In this document: positions 8,338-15,918 of the stretch, piece after piece | Numbering within the stretch: position 1 is the first letter of the stretch | How the letters are laid out: each line of letters begins with the position of its first letter | Assembly (NCBI GenBank): GCA_020631815.1 | Contig: JACKGW010000018.1 | Location: forward strand, 1 to 37,286 | Direction: 5' to 3' | From: Planctomycetota bacterium | GTDB taxonomy: Bacteria > Planctomycetota > PLA2 > JAEUHO01 | DNA: 37,286 bases | Notes under the pieces: generated by a model | Seen by the model: only the letters and a program-made list of their open reading frames with translations | Told to the model about the DNA's origin: nothing | The model's database searches: none | Program-made: the position numbers and the translations under genes

Positions 8338-9789
8338 CTACTTGGAGAGGTCCAGGTAGGTCCCGCCCGCGGCAGCCGACATCACCTGCATCATCGCGAA
8401 CGGGTGGTTGCCCACGCCCACGGTATGCACGGGGATCTGGAGCCAGCCGGCGCGTAGGGCCACGGCCGCCCCGATGTGGTCTTCGTCGGTGACCGGAGCC
8501 AGCCACGGCTTGCTGCTGGAGACGTAGAGGACCTCGCAGGGGCCCTTGGACCAGGCCTGCTTGTCCTTCTCGCCGCCGAGGTGGATGGCAGTCATCAGGG
8601 CGCCGAGCACGTCCTGGCCGGTAACCCCCTTCGTCTCCTCGATGGCTTCGATGGCCGTCTTCTTGGCCCCGGCATTGGCGCTGTTGAGCTTGCCGAAGAC
8701 GTCGTTGAGGGACGTGTTGACGAGGAACACGTCGAACTTGGCGCCCTTGGGCAGGTCCTGCACCCAGCGCCGCGCCCAAGCCCTGGCGAACTGCCGCTTG
8801 GTCTGGATCTGGAACCAGGGGATGGGGCGCGCGCCGGGTACTTCGCAGAGCGTGGTGAGTCGATCGCGGTCGTAGGGATGCGGGTCGTCCGTCTGCGCGC
8901 TCGTGTCGAGGATCACGACCATGCGATCGCCAAACAGGGGGATGCCGAACAGCGTGCGGTAGGGAAGCGGCTTCTTCTTGATGTCCGCGGGCTCCTTGCC
9001 ACTGGCCAGCGCCGTCCACGCCGCAGGGTCGAGGCCCATGTCGTGCTTGAGGAGCCGCACGAGCGTGCGCCACGCCTCGCCGCGCTCGATGCCGCCGCCC
9101 GCGTTGCCGAGCACCTTGACGAGCACCGGCACGACGGTGTCGAGCGGGTACCACTCGGGCACCCACGGCGGCGGATTGGGCTCGAGGAGAGGCTTGCCGT
9201 CGTGGCCGATCTTGGGTTCCGGTGGCGGACCGGCCATGGTGCGAAGGGCTTCGGCCGCGGCACGCTGCACTTGATGGTCGTCCGACTTCTCGAGCAGCTG
9301 GACCAAGACGGGCACGGCCTCGGGGACGTGCTTCTGCCCCAGCGCCAGGGCGGCCTGGGCCACGATCGGCGGCTCCTTGCCCTGGGCCAGCTCGAGCAGC
9401 ACCTCCTTGCCATCGGTACCGGGCTGGGAGCGCACGCAGAGCAGGGCCAAGTGGCGGCGCTCGTCGCTGCCCTTCTGGATGGCGGCGTACAGGTCGGCCT
9501 TGGCCTCGTCGCTGACAAGCCGACCGAGACGCTCGGCGGCGGCCAGCTTGGCGGCCGGGTGCGGGTCGGCCTCCATGGCGTCGAGCATGGCCTCGACGAT
9601 CTTGGGGCCGTCGTAGAAGGAGAGCGCGTCGTACGCCTCCACGCGCACGCGCCAGTCACCCGACTTCTGGGCATCGCGGAAGGCCTTGATCCCATCGCCG
9701 ACGTCGTCGGCGCGGACCGCGGGGGCGGCCGCGAGAAGCAGGGCAAGGAGCGCGAGAGGGACGAGACGGCGGGGCAGGACGATGGGCAT
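8338..9789 (-). CDS. Exported HEAT-repeat plus von Willebrand A-like domain protein
   Basis: A 483-residue protein starting MPIVLPRRLVPLALLALLLA, a signal peptide with a probable cut at VRA|DD. HEAT-type helices occupy about 35-250 (AAKLAAAERLGRL, VQRAAAEALRTMAG). A vWA-like fold runs from about 285 to the end: strand RMVVILD, acidic and hydroxyl residues D295-T-S-A-Q, and late strands CEVLYVSSSK and IPVHTVGVG. The canonical metal site is DxSxS, and here the last position is Gln (DTSAQ), so metal binding may be weakened. The frame is open far upstream, but the ATG at 9789 is the one preceding the signal peptide. It is divergent from the squalene-cyclase-like gene, with only 64 bp between the two starts. 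The exact function is unknown. Confidence 0.8.
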   Translation of the reverse strand: MPIVLPRRLVPLALLALLLAAAPAVRADDVGDGIKAFRDAQKSGDWRVRVEAYDALSFYDGPKIVEAMLDAMEADPHPAAKLAAAERLGRLVSDEAKADLYAAIQKGSDERRHLALLCVRSQPGTDGKEVLLELAQGKEPPIVAQAALALGQKHVPEAVPVLVQLLEKSDDHQVQRAAAEALRTMAGPPPEPKIGHDGKPLLEPNPPPWVPEWYPLDTVVPVLVKVLGNAGGGIERGEAWRTLVRLLKHDMGLDPAAWTALASGKEPADIKKKPLPYRTLFGIPLFGDRMVVILDTSAQTDDPHPYDRDRLTTLCEVPGARPIPWFQIQTKRQFARAWARRWVQDLPKGAKFDVFLVNTSLNDVFGKLNSANAGAKKTAIEAIEETKGVTGQDVLGALMTAIHLGGEKDKQAWSKGPCEVLYVSSSKPWLAPVTDEDHIGAAVALRAGWLQIPVHTVGVGNHPFAMMQVMSAAAGGTYLDLSK

Positions 9790-9853
9790 GACGGGCCGAG
9801 GATACGGGACGCCGGGCGGCGGGCCCCGGCGGATCGCCGGGTACGCTGCTGTG

Positions 9854-11119
9854 ATGCACGTCTCGTTCCGCGCCCGCTCCATCCTCGTCCCGGCCCTCGG
9901 CGCCTTGCTCCTGCTGAGCAGTGGGCCGCTCGCGTCCGGTGCGCCGAAGAAGAAGCAGAAGCCGGGCGTGCCCGACAAGGAGATGCAGAAGGCCATCGAC
10001 GAGGCCGTGGAGCGCGGGGCCGAGTGGCTGCGCAAGCACCAGAGCGCCAGCGGCCAGCTCGGCGTCGTCAAGCACGGCGGCGCGGCCTACTACGGGATCG
10101 GCTCCACGGCACTCGGCGGCCTGGCTCTCTTGGCGGCGGGCGACGAGCAGGGCGATGAGGTCCTCGACAAGGCCATGGCCTACTGCCGCAAGAAGGACGA
10201 AGAGGGCTCGGGCGCGCGCACCACGTATGACGCGGGCACCGTGCTCATGTTCGCGCACAAGTACTTCGGCCACCCCGAGGGCAAGAAGCCCAAGAAGAAG
10301 CGCGGGCCCGCTGGCCCGGCCAACCCGCTCGGCATGCCCGAGGACGCGCTGGGCTGGATCCGCAGCCTCGCCAACTTCCTCGTGGACCAGCAGAAGCAGG
10401 AGACCGGCGACTGGGGCTACCCCCAGAACCGCCCCGACTTCTCCAATACGCAGTACGCGCTCCTGGGCCTGCGCGCGGCCAAGGACAGCGGCATCGCGAT
10501 TGCCCCGGGTGTGTGGCTTCGCGTGCTCGACCGGGCCATGGACGCGCAGCAGAAGGACGGCCCCAAGGTCAAGCGCACGATCGTGCCCGAGGAAGAGGGC
10601 GGCACCGTGTACGTGGTCGAGAGCGACGACCGCAGCCGCGGCTGGCCGTACACCGCGGACAGCAACGTGGCCACGGGCAGCATGACCACCGCGGGCATTG
10701 CCATCCTGGCGATCGCGCACGACGGTCTCGTGAACCCGCGGAAGTTCCCGTCGTACAAGCCCAGCCGCCAGCTCGAGGTGGCGCAAGCGGTGCAGGACGG
10801 CTTCGCGTGGCTCGAAGCCAACTTCGCCGTCGACAAGAACCCGGGCTCGATGGCGCCCAACTGGCACTACTACTACCTGTACGGCCTCGAGCGCGCGGGC
10901 GTGCTGGGCGGTCGCGACCTGCTCGGCCAGCACGACTGGTACATCGAGGGCGCCAAGTACCTGCTGCAGGCGCAGAAGAGCGATGGACGTTGGGCTTCAG
11001 GTGCGCTCGGCACGGCCGAGTACGAGGCCAGCGACATCCTCGATACCGCGTGGGCGATCCTGTTCTTGAAGCGCGCGACGCATCCGCTCGACTCCCCGAT
11101 GCCCGTCGTCACGAAGTAG
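9854..11119 (+). CDS. Exported prenyltransferase/squalene-oxidase-repeat protein
   Basis: A 421-residue protein with a signal peptide (ILVPALGALLLLSSGPLASG). It then has alpha/alpha-barrel repeats of the type seen in squalene-hopene cyclases, prenyltransferase beta subunits and thioester proteins. Recognisable units are AIDEAVERGAEWLRKHQ, GIGSTALGGLALLAAG, NTQYALLGLRAAKDSG, GSMTTAGIAILAIA, YYLYGLERAGVLGG and DILDTAWAILFLKR. The DxDD catalytic motif of true cyclases is absent, so this is a structural relative rather than a triterpene cyclase. Such exported homologues are numerous in Planctomycetota and have no assigned role. The ATG at 9854 lacks a clear Shine-Dalgarno; a GTG one codon upstream is equally placed. 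It converges with the lipoprotein gene at 11222, with a palindromic repeat between them. Confidence 0.85.
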   Translation: MHVSFRARSILVPALGALLLLSSGPLASGAPKKKQKPGVPDKEMQKAIDEAVERGAEWLRKHQSASGQLGVVKHGGAAYYGIGSTALGGLALLAAGDEQGDEVLDKAMAYCRKKDEEGSGARTTYDAGTVLMFAHKYFGHPEGKKPKKKRGPAGPANPLGMPEDALGWIRSLANFLVDQQKQETGDWGYPQNRPDFSNTQYALLGLRAAKDSGIAIAPGVWLRVLDRAMDAQQKDGPKVKRTIVPEEEGGTVYVVESDDRSRGWPYTADSNVATGSMTTAGIAILAIAHDGLVNPRKFPSYKPSRQLEVAQAVQDGFAWLEANFAVDKNPGSMAPNWHYYYLYGLERAGVLGGRDLLGQHDWYIEGAKYLLQAQKSDGRWASGALGTAEYEASDILDTAWAILFLKRATHPLDSPMPVVTK

Positions 11120-11144
11120 CGACGGCCTACGCGCGCCTCGCACT

Positions 11145-11198
11145 GGTGCCGGGCTCGCGGCGGCGGAGCGAAGCGACGCGGGCTGCGTGCCAGGCTCC
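11145..11198. repeat. REP-like imperfect palindrome between convergent genes
   Basis: The segment runs from GGTGCCGGGCTCGCGG to GTGCCAGGCTCC around a core GCGGAGCGAAGCGACGCG. The same core and similar ends occur in the cluster at 34988-35329. I read it as a diverged member of one dispersed palindromic family. It sits in the 102-bp gap between two convergent genes, a typical REP position. Confidence 0.5.
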
Positions 11199-11221
11199 TG
11201 CGGGAGGCCTCCGGCAGGGAG

Positions 11222-11740
11222 CTATCGCCGTGGGTCCTCGACTCGAGCCTGGAGGGCCATGAGGCTGCGTCCGATGACGCGGCCGGCAGGCTCGCGGATG
11301 CGTACGGCGGGGAGGGACTCGACCTCCCAGCGGCCGCGCGTTGCGGCGTCCACGCCCAGCAGCACGGGCACGTCCAGGCCGGTGGTCCGCCGCAGCTCGT
11401 GCAGGGCCTCCGCGTCGATGGAGGGCGTCACGGCCACCAAGTGCGCATCCGGAGCGCGCTTGGCCAGCTCCGCGAACGCCTCGAGGTCCGCCTTCGTGCG
11501 CTTGGCGGCCACGTCGAAGAACAGCACGCTGCGATCACCGCGCCCCAGCTCGGGGGGCACCGACATCTCGCGGCCCTGACCGTCGATCCAACGCACGCCG
11601 TGCAGCTCCATGTCGCTTGACCACCCGCTCAGACCGGGGCCGGTCGCCGTGCGTCGGCCCCCTGCCGGCGCGTCGGCGCGCCCGCACGCCGGGAGTACGA
11701 GCAGCGCTACCAGCGCGACGCCAAGCCACGTGCGGCACAT
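11222..11740 (-). CDS. Lipoprotein with thioredoxin/TlpA-like fold lacking the CxxC
   Basis: A 172-residue protein with a lipoprotein signal (VALLVLPAC, lipobox LPAC). The mature part reads as a thioredoxin-like fold: strand RSVLFFDVAAKR, helix ADLEAFAELAKRA, strand HLVAVTPS, helix EALHELRRTTG, strand VPVLLGVD, then ESLPAVRIREPAGRVIG, where LP is the expected cis-proline turn. The redox CxxC that should follow the first strand is absent (AAKRT in its place), so it is unlikely to be an active oxidoreductase. The frame is open further upstream, but the ATG at 11740 has AGGAGG eight bases away and begins the signal peptide. It diverges from the large lipoprotein at 11869 with 128 bp between the starts. 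The fold call is by strand pattern only. Confidence 0.7.
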   Translation of the reverse strand: MCRTWLGVALVALLVLPACGRADAPAGGRRTATGPGLSGWSSDMELHGVRWIDGQGREMSVPPELGRGDRSVLFFDVAAKRTKADLEAFAELAKRAPDAHLVAVTPSIDAEALHELRRTTGLDVPVLLGVDAATRGRWEVESLPAVRIREPAGRVIGRSLMALQARVEDPRR

Positions 11741-11868
11741 GTGAAGGCCTCCTGGGGAACGCCTGCCCCCACCTGCCTCCACGCATTCCGCGCAACGACT
11801 GGCCAAGGTCCGAACGCTTTGCGTGGAGGAGGGTGTCGGAGCGAGGTCCGCCCGGCTCGGGAGATCCC

Positions 11869-14800
11869 ATGTCCTTCTCGTCCCACCCCCCCCTGGCCGC
11901 AGGTTGGCGGCTTGTCGCGTCCCTCGTGGTCCTCTTGGCACTCGGGGCCTGCGGTTCGGGCGGCGGCACCGCTTCGACCACGGCGTTCCAGGACTCCGAC
12001 CTGGACGGCGTGCCGGACAGCACGGAGACCGAGGGCTACGAGATCGTCGTCTACCTCTCGACCCCGGGCTCGAGCCTGCCGCCGCAGGAGGTCCGGCGGA
12101 CGGTGACGAGCGATCCCGTGCTCACCGACACGGACGGCGATGGCCTGGACGACGTCGCCGAGCGCGAGGCCGGGACCGACCCGCGCATGGCCGACACGGA
12201 CGGCGACGGGCGTACCGACGCGGAGGAGCTGGAGGGCTACCTCGTGATCGTCGACGAGTTCGGGTTCGGCCCCATGGGCAACGGCGCGACGCTCACGCGA
12301 CGCGACGTGGTCTCCGACCCGACGCGCAACGACACGGACGGTGACGGGATCCCCGACGGCGACGAGTACCTCTTCCGCCTGGATCCGCAGCGCAAGGACT
12401 CCGACGGCGACGGCCTCGACGATCACGCCGAGTGCTCGCGCTGGATCACGAGCGCCCTCACCGTGGACACCGATGGCGATGCCCGCGGGCCCGATGGCAC
12501 GGGCGTGCCCGACAGCCGCCTCTTCGACGGCACCGAGCTCCAGTTCGACGCCACGGGCGAGCTGCTGCCGACCAGCACCTCCCCCATCCACGACGACACC
12601 GACGGCGACGGCCAGGCCGACGGCGAGGAGATCGACAACCCCTTCCGCAGCATGCTCGTGGCGGACCTGCCGACGGTGGAGCTGATCCCCGAGGGCGACA
12701 TCGCGCTCAGCCTGTTCGTCACCTACGAGGAGAGCGAGGAGGAGGCCACCGAGTACGCGATGACGCTCAGCACGGAGCAGGGCTCGGAGAGCAGCGTGAG
12801 CAGCACGCAGGGCACAGAAGTCGGCTTCGAAGCCAGCGTGTCCGTCTCGGCGGGCCTCGAGGTGGAGGCCGGCTTCCCGGACAACGGTGTCAAGGGCACG
12901 GCCAGCGTCACCGAGTCGTTCACCGCGGGCTTCAGCAGCTCGACCTCGTTCTCGCAGTCGCAGTCCTCCTCCATGTCGGTCCAGCAGGCCAACAGCGAGG
13001 CCCGCAGCGACGCCCGCTCGAAGACCGAGAGCACGAGCAGCGGCCGCATCACCATGGGCCTGCGCATCAAGAACACGGGCAACACGCTGACCTTCAAGAT
13101 CACCAACCTCGGGATCAGCGTGCTGCGCTGGAAGCCCGAGGGCGAGAACGGCGAGGCCGGCGGCTTCGAGGCCCTGGGCACGCTGAAGCCCGACCTGGAG
13201 GCCTTCACCTTGGCGCCCGGGTCGGCGACGCCCGTCCTGACGCTCTCGTCGGACGAGATGAACCCCGACATCATCAAGGCGTTCATGGAGAACCCCGGCG
13301 CGCTGCACCTCGAGCCCGCGTACTTCGACCTGGAGAACGCCGAGGGCATCAACTTCCAGTTCCTGCAGGAGAACACGTACACGCGCACGGCCTTGATCCG
13401 CATCGATCACGGTGATGGCGTGGTCACCAGCTACCGCGTGGCCACCAACGTGGCGCGCGACGAGCTCGGCAACTACGCCGGCGTGCGGCTGGGCGACGCC
13501 CTGGAGTCGATCCTGGGCAAGTCCTTCACGACGGCGCCGTACACGTACACGGCCAAGGACGGCTCGACGGCGACGGAGCTGGTGCTTACCTCGCTCGATG
13601 GCTTCACGGGCGCGGCCGGCTTCCCGACGGTGAACGGCCAGCTGGCGATGCCGGAGAGCGTGTGGGTCGTGGCCGGGTCGCGCGACGCCCACTCCGTGGC
13701 CGGCCAGGACTTCGCCGACACGCCGCTCCTCGCGGGCGACGTCATCCAGCTGACCCGGATCACGGACGCCGACGGCGATGGCCTGGCGGGCGGCGCGGAG
13801 TCTGCGCTCGGCACCGAAGGCAGCGCCGTCTCGGACAGCGATGGCGATGCCTTGAAGGACTTGGACGAGAGCGTCCTCGGCTGGTTCGCCGGGGCCCCGG
13901 GCGTCTACCCGTCGACCACCGTCGCCTCGGTGGACGACCTCCAGGCGAGCGACATCGAGCTCTCCAACGCCGAGTACCCGAAGCGCGTCTACTCCAACCC
14001 GCTGCTGCAAGACAGCGACGGAGATGGGCTCTGGGACGACGACGAACGCTTTGCGGGAACGGATCCCTCGAACCCCGACACGGACGGCGACTCGCTCCCC
14101 GATGGTGTCGACGCCTTCCCGCTCTACCCCTCCGTGCGGCTCTACGTGGACGTCACCGCGCCGGCGCGCGACATCAACGACGCGACGCCCGATGGCCTGA
14201 GCTGGCAGGACGCCTTGCCGAGTCTGCAGGACGCCCTGACGCTCGCGCGTCGCTCGCAGCATGCCTTCATCGACCAGGTGATGGGCACCGGCGCGTCGAC
14301 CTTCAACACGCTCGGCAACGCCTTGGCGACGTGGAACGGCGGCGGGTTCACCCCGACGCAAGAGGAGGACATCCGGACGAAGGCCCGCGCCCTGATCGGG
14401 CAGATCTGGGTGGCCGAAGGCACCTACTACCCGCACGACGGCACCGGACTGCCCCTCACGGGGGCGGATGCCTCCTTCGACCTGCTGGAGCAGCTGGCCA
14501 TCTACGGCGGCTTCCGCGGTCGGCAGGACACGTCCGGCGCGGGCTACGAGGACCGCCTCGACCAGCGCCGGAGCGACCCGCTGGTTGGCGGCACCGTGCT
14601 CTCGGGCGCGAAGCCCGGTGCAACCCCCAGCCAGCACGTCGTCGCTGCCGGTGCGCGTGCGGCCCCGAACGACTCGTTCGGCGTCCTGTTCGAGCAGGTG
14701 GACCGCACAGCCATCCTCGACGGCTTCGTCATCGAGGGTGGCGTGGCCAACGCCAGCTCGGTCCCGACGGGCCTGCACCCCAACACGCAGTCCACCGGAG

Positions 14801-15912
14801 GCGGCATCTGCCTGATCGACGCCTCCCCCACGCTGCGCAACCTCGTCGTGCGCGGCAACGAGGCGGCTGGAGGTGGCGGCGTGTTCGTGTGGGGCGAGGG
14901 GAGCTCGCCACTCCTGGAAGACTGCACGATCACGGACAACGACGCCTACAGCGGCGGCGGCATCGCCTTCCGCGTGACCAACAGCACCCTGCAGCTGCCC
15001 GAGGCCCCCGTGCTCCGGCGCTGCCGGATCCTGGGCAACCGAGCGCAGCCTCTCACCTACGACGCCCAAGGCCAATCCACCTCCGGTGACGGTGGCGGCG
15101 TCAGCTGGATCGGGTTCCCCGGCCAGACCACTACGCGGTCCCCGGGCCACCTGTTGCTCGATCGTTGCCGCATCGCCGACAACACGGCGGGCACGGGTGC
15201 TGGCGTGCACATCTCCCAAGACGGCACCGCGGAGCTCCAGAGCTGCGAGATCGTGGGCAACGTCACGGTCACCCAAGACGCCAATGGCAACGTCACGCTC
15301 GGCGGTTTCGGCGGTGCGGGCCTGGAGGTGTCCCTGACGCGCCCGCGCTGCCTCGTCGTCCAGTGTCTGATCGCCGACAACCGCGGGCAGTCCTCGGGTG
15401 GCCTGGGCACCACGAGCTACCTCAACGACGGCCCCGAGCTGGTCGTGCGCAACAGCACGATCGCCAGCAACGACATCAACGCCGGCTCCTCGGCGGTGAG
15501 CTTGAACCAGACCGGCGGATCCTGGCTCTTCGAGAACTGCATCATCACGGGCGGCCAAGCCCTGGGCGGGGTCGCCCTGAGCCCTCCGCTCCGCTCGCTG
15601 GGCTCGGCGGGGACGCTTCGCTACTGCCTGTTCGACGAGACGCCCGAAGTCCCCAACTTCGTGGCGAACAGCATCGGCAACATCGTCGACAGCCCGGGCT
15701 TCGAGGACGAAGCCCATCGCAACTTCCGCCTCACGGGCAGCTCGCCCGCGGTGGACGCCGGCAACCAGTTCGTCGACTTCGATCCGTGGACACCGGGCTT
15801 CCAGGGTCCGCCGGCTACGGACCTCGACGGCAACACCCGCATCGCGGACGGCGGCGTGGGCCCGAGCAACCCGCCGGCGATCGACCTCGGCGCCTACGAG
15901 CGCCAGCCCTAG
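11869..15912 (+). CDS. Giant lipoprotein: binary-toxin-B/PA-like calcium and pore domains fused to a beta-helix
   Basis: A 1347-residue protein. The signal peptide ends in lipobox LGAC (Cys28). Residues 42-260 hold five or more DxDxDG calcium loops in the arrangement D-D-DG-PDS-E-x-EGY...SDP...DTDGDG, the layout of protective antigen domain 1'. Residues 277-395 are Ser/Thr/Glu-rich alternating strands like the pore loop of PA domain 2. Next come RITMGLRIKNTG (393-404), RTALIRID (506-513) and VRLGDALESILG (539-550), which match in order the PA segments ARLNANIRYVNTG, TTARIIF and TLKEALKIAFG as I remember them. A second calcium block (631-750) leads to a right-handed beta-helix (about 770-1300; TLRNLVVRGNEAAGGGG, PLLEDCTITDND). 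The end is of choice-of-anchor-Q type (SSPAVDAGN...DLDGNTR...DLGAYE). The ATG has GGGAG upstream. No partner A-component gene is visible nearby, so a toxin role is not implied. Confidence 0.7.
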   Translation: MSFSSHPPLAAGWRLVASLVVLLALGACGSGGGTASTTAFQDSDLDGVPDSTETEGYEIVVYLSTPGSSLPPQEVRRTVTSDPVLTDTDGDGLDDVAEREAGTDPRMADTDGDGRTDAEELEGYLVIVDEFGFGPMGNGATLTRRDVVSDPTRNDTDGDGIPDGDEYLFRLDPQRKDSDGDGLDDHAECSRWITSALTVDTDGDARGPDGTGVPDSRLFDGTELQFDATGELLPTSTSPIHDDTDGDGQADGEEIDNPFRSMLVADLPTVELIPEGDIALSLFVTYEESEEEATEYAMTLSTEQGSESSVSSTQGTEVGFEASVSVSAGLEVEAGFPDNGVKGTASVTESFTAGFSSSTSFSQSQSSSMSVQQANSEARSDARSKTESTSSGRITMGLRIKNTGNTLTFKITNLGISVLRWKPEGENGEAGGFEALGTLKPDLEAFTLAPGSATPVLTLSSDEMNPDIIKAFMENPGALHLEPAYFDLENAEGINFQFLQENTYTRTALIRIDHGDGVVTSYRVATNVARDELGNYAGVRLGDALESILGKSFTTAPYTYTAKDGSTATELVLTSLDGFTGAAGFPTVNGQLAMPESVWVVAGSRDAHSVAGQDFADTPLLAGDVIQLTRITDADGDGLAGGAESALGTEGSAVSDSDGDALKDLDESVLGWFAGAPGVYPSTTVASVDDLQASDIELSNAEYPKRVYSNPLLQDSDGDGLWDDDERFAGTDPSNPDTDGDSLPDGVDAFPLYPSVRLYVDVTAPARDINDATPDGLSWQDALPSLQDALTLARRSQHAFIDQVMGTGASTFNTLGNALATWNGGGFTPTQEEDIRTKARALIGQIWVAEGTYYPHDGTGLPLTGADASFDLLEQLAIYGGFRGRQDTSGAGYEDRLDQRRSDPLVGGTVLSGAKPGATPSQHVVAAGARAAPNDSFGVLFEQVDRTAILDGFVIEGGVANASSVPTGLHPNTQSTGGGICLIDASPTLRNLVVRGNEAAGGGGVFVWGEGSSPLLEDCTITDNDAYSGGGIAFRVTNSTLQLPEAPVLRRCRILGNRAQPLTYDAQGQSTSGDGGGVSWIGFPGQTTTRSPGHLLLDRCRIADNTAGTGAGVHISQDGTAELQSCEIVGNVTVTQDANGNVTLGGFGGAGLEVSLTRPRCLVVQCLIADNRGQSSGGLGTTSYLNDGPELVVRNSTIASNDINAGSSAVSLNQTGGSWLFENCIITGGQALGGVALSPPLRSLGSAGTLRYCLFDETPEVPNFVANSIGNIVDSPGFEDEAHRNFRLTGSSPAVDAGNQFVDFDPWTPGFQGPPATDLDGNTRIADGGVGPSNPPAIDLGAYERQP

Positions 15913-15918
15913 GGAGCG

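Noticed and set aside
9854..11119. A hopanoid or triterpene cyclase
   Set aside because: It has a signal peptide, is shorter than cyclases and lacks DxDD.
11707..15717. A 1336-codon minus-strand open frame antisense to the giant lipoprotein
   Set aside because: Translation is low-complexity Arg/Val/Gly/His with no motif. The plus strand has a signal peptide, calcium loops and beta-helix repeats.
11869..15912. A complete A-B toxin locus
   Set aside because: No ADP-ribosyltransferase, metalloprotease or other A-component gene lies nearby, the protein is lipid-anchored, and there is no obvious furin-type activation site or receptor domain.
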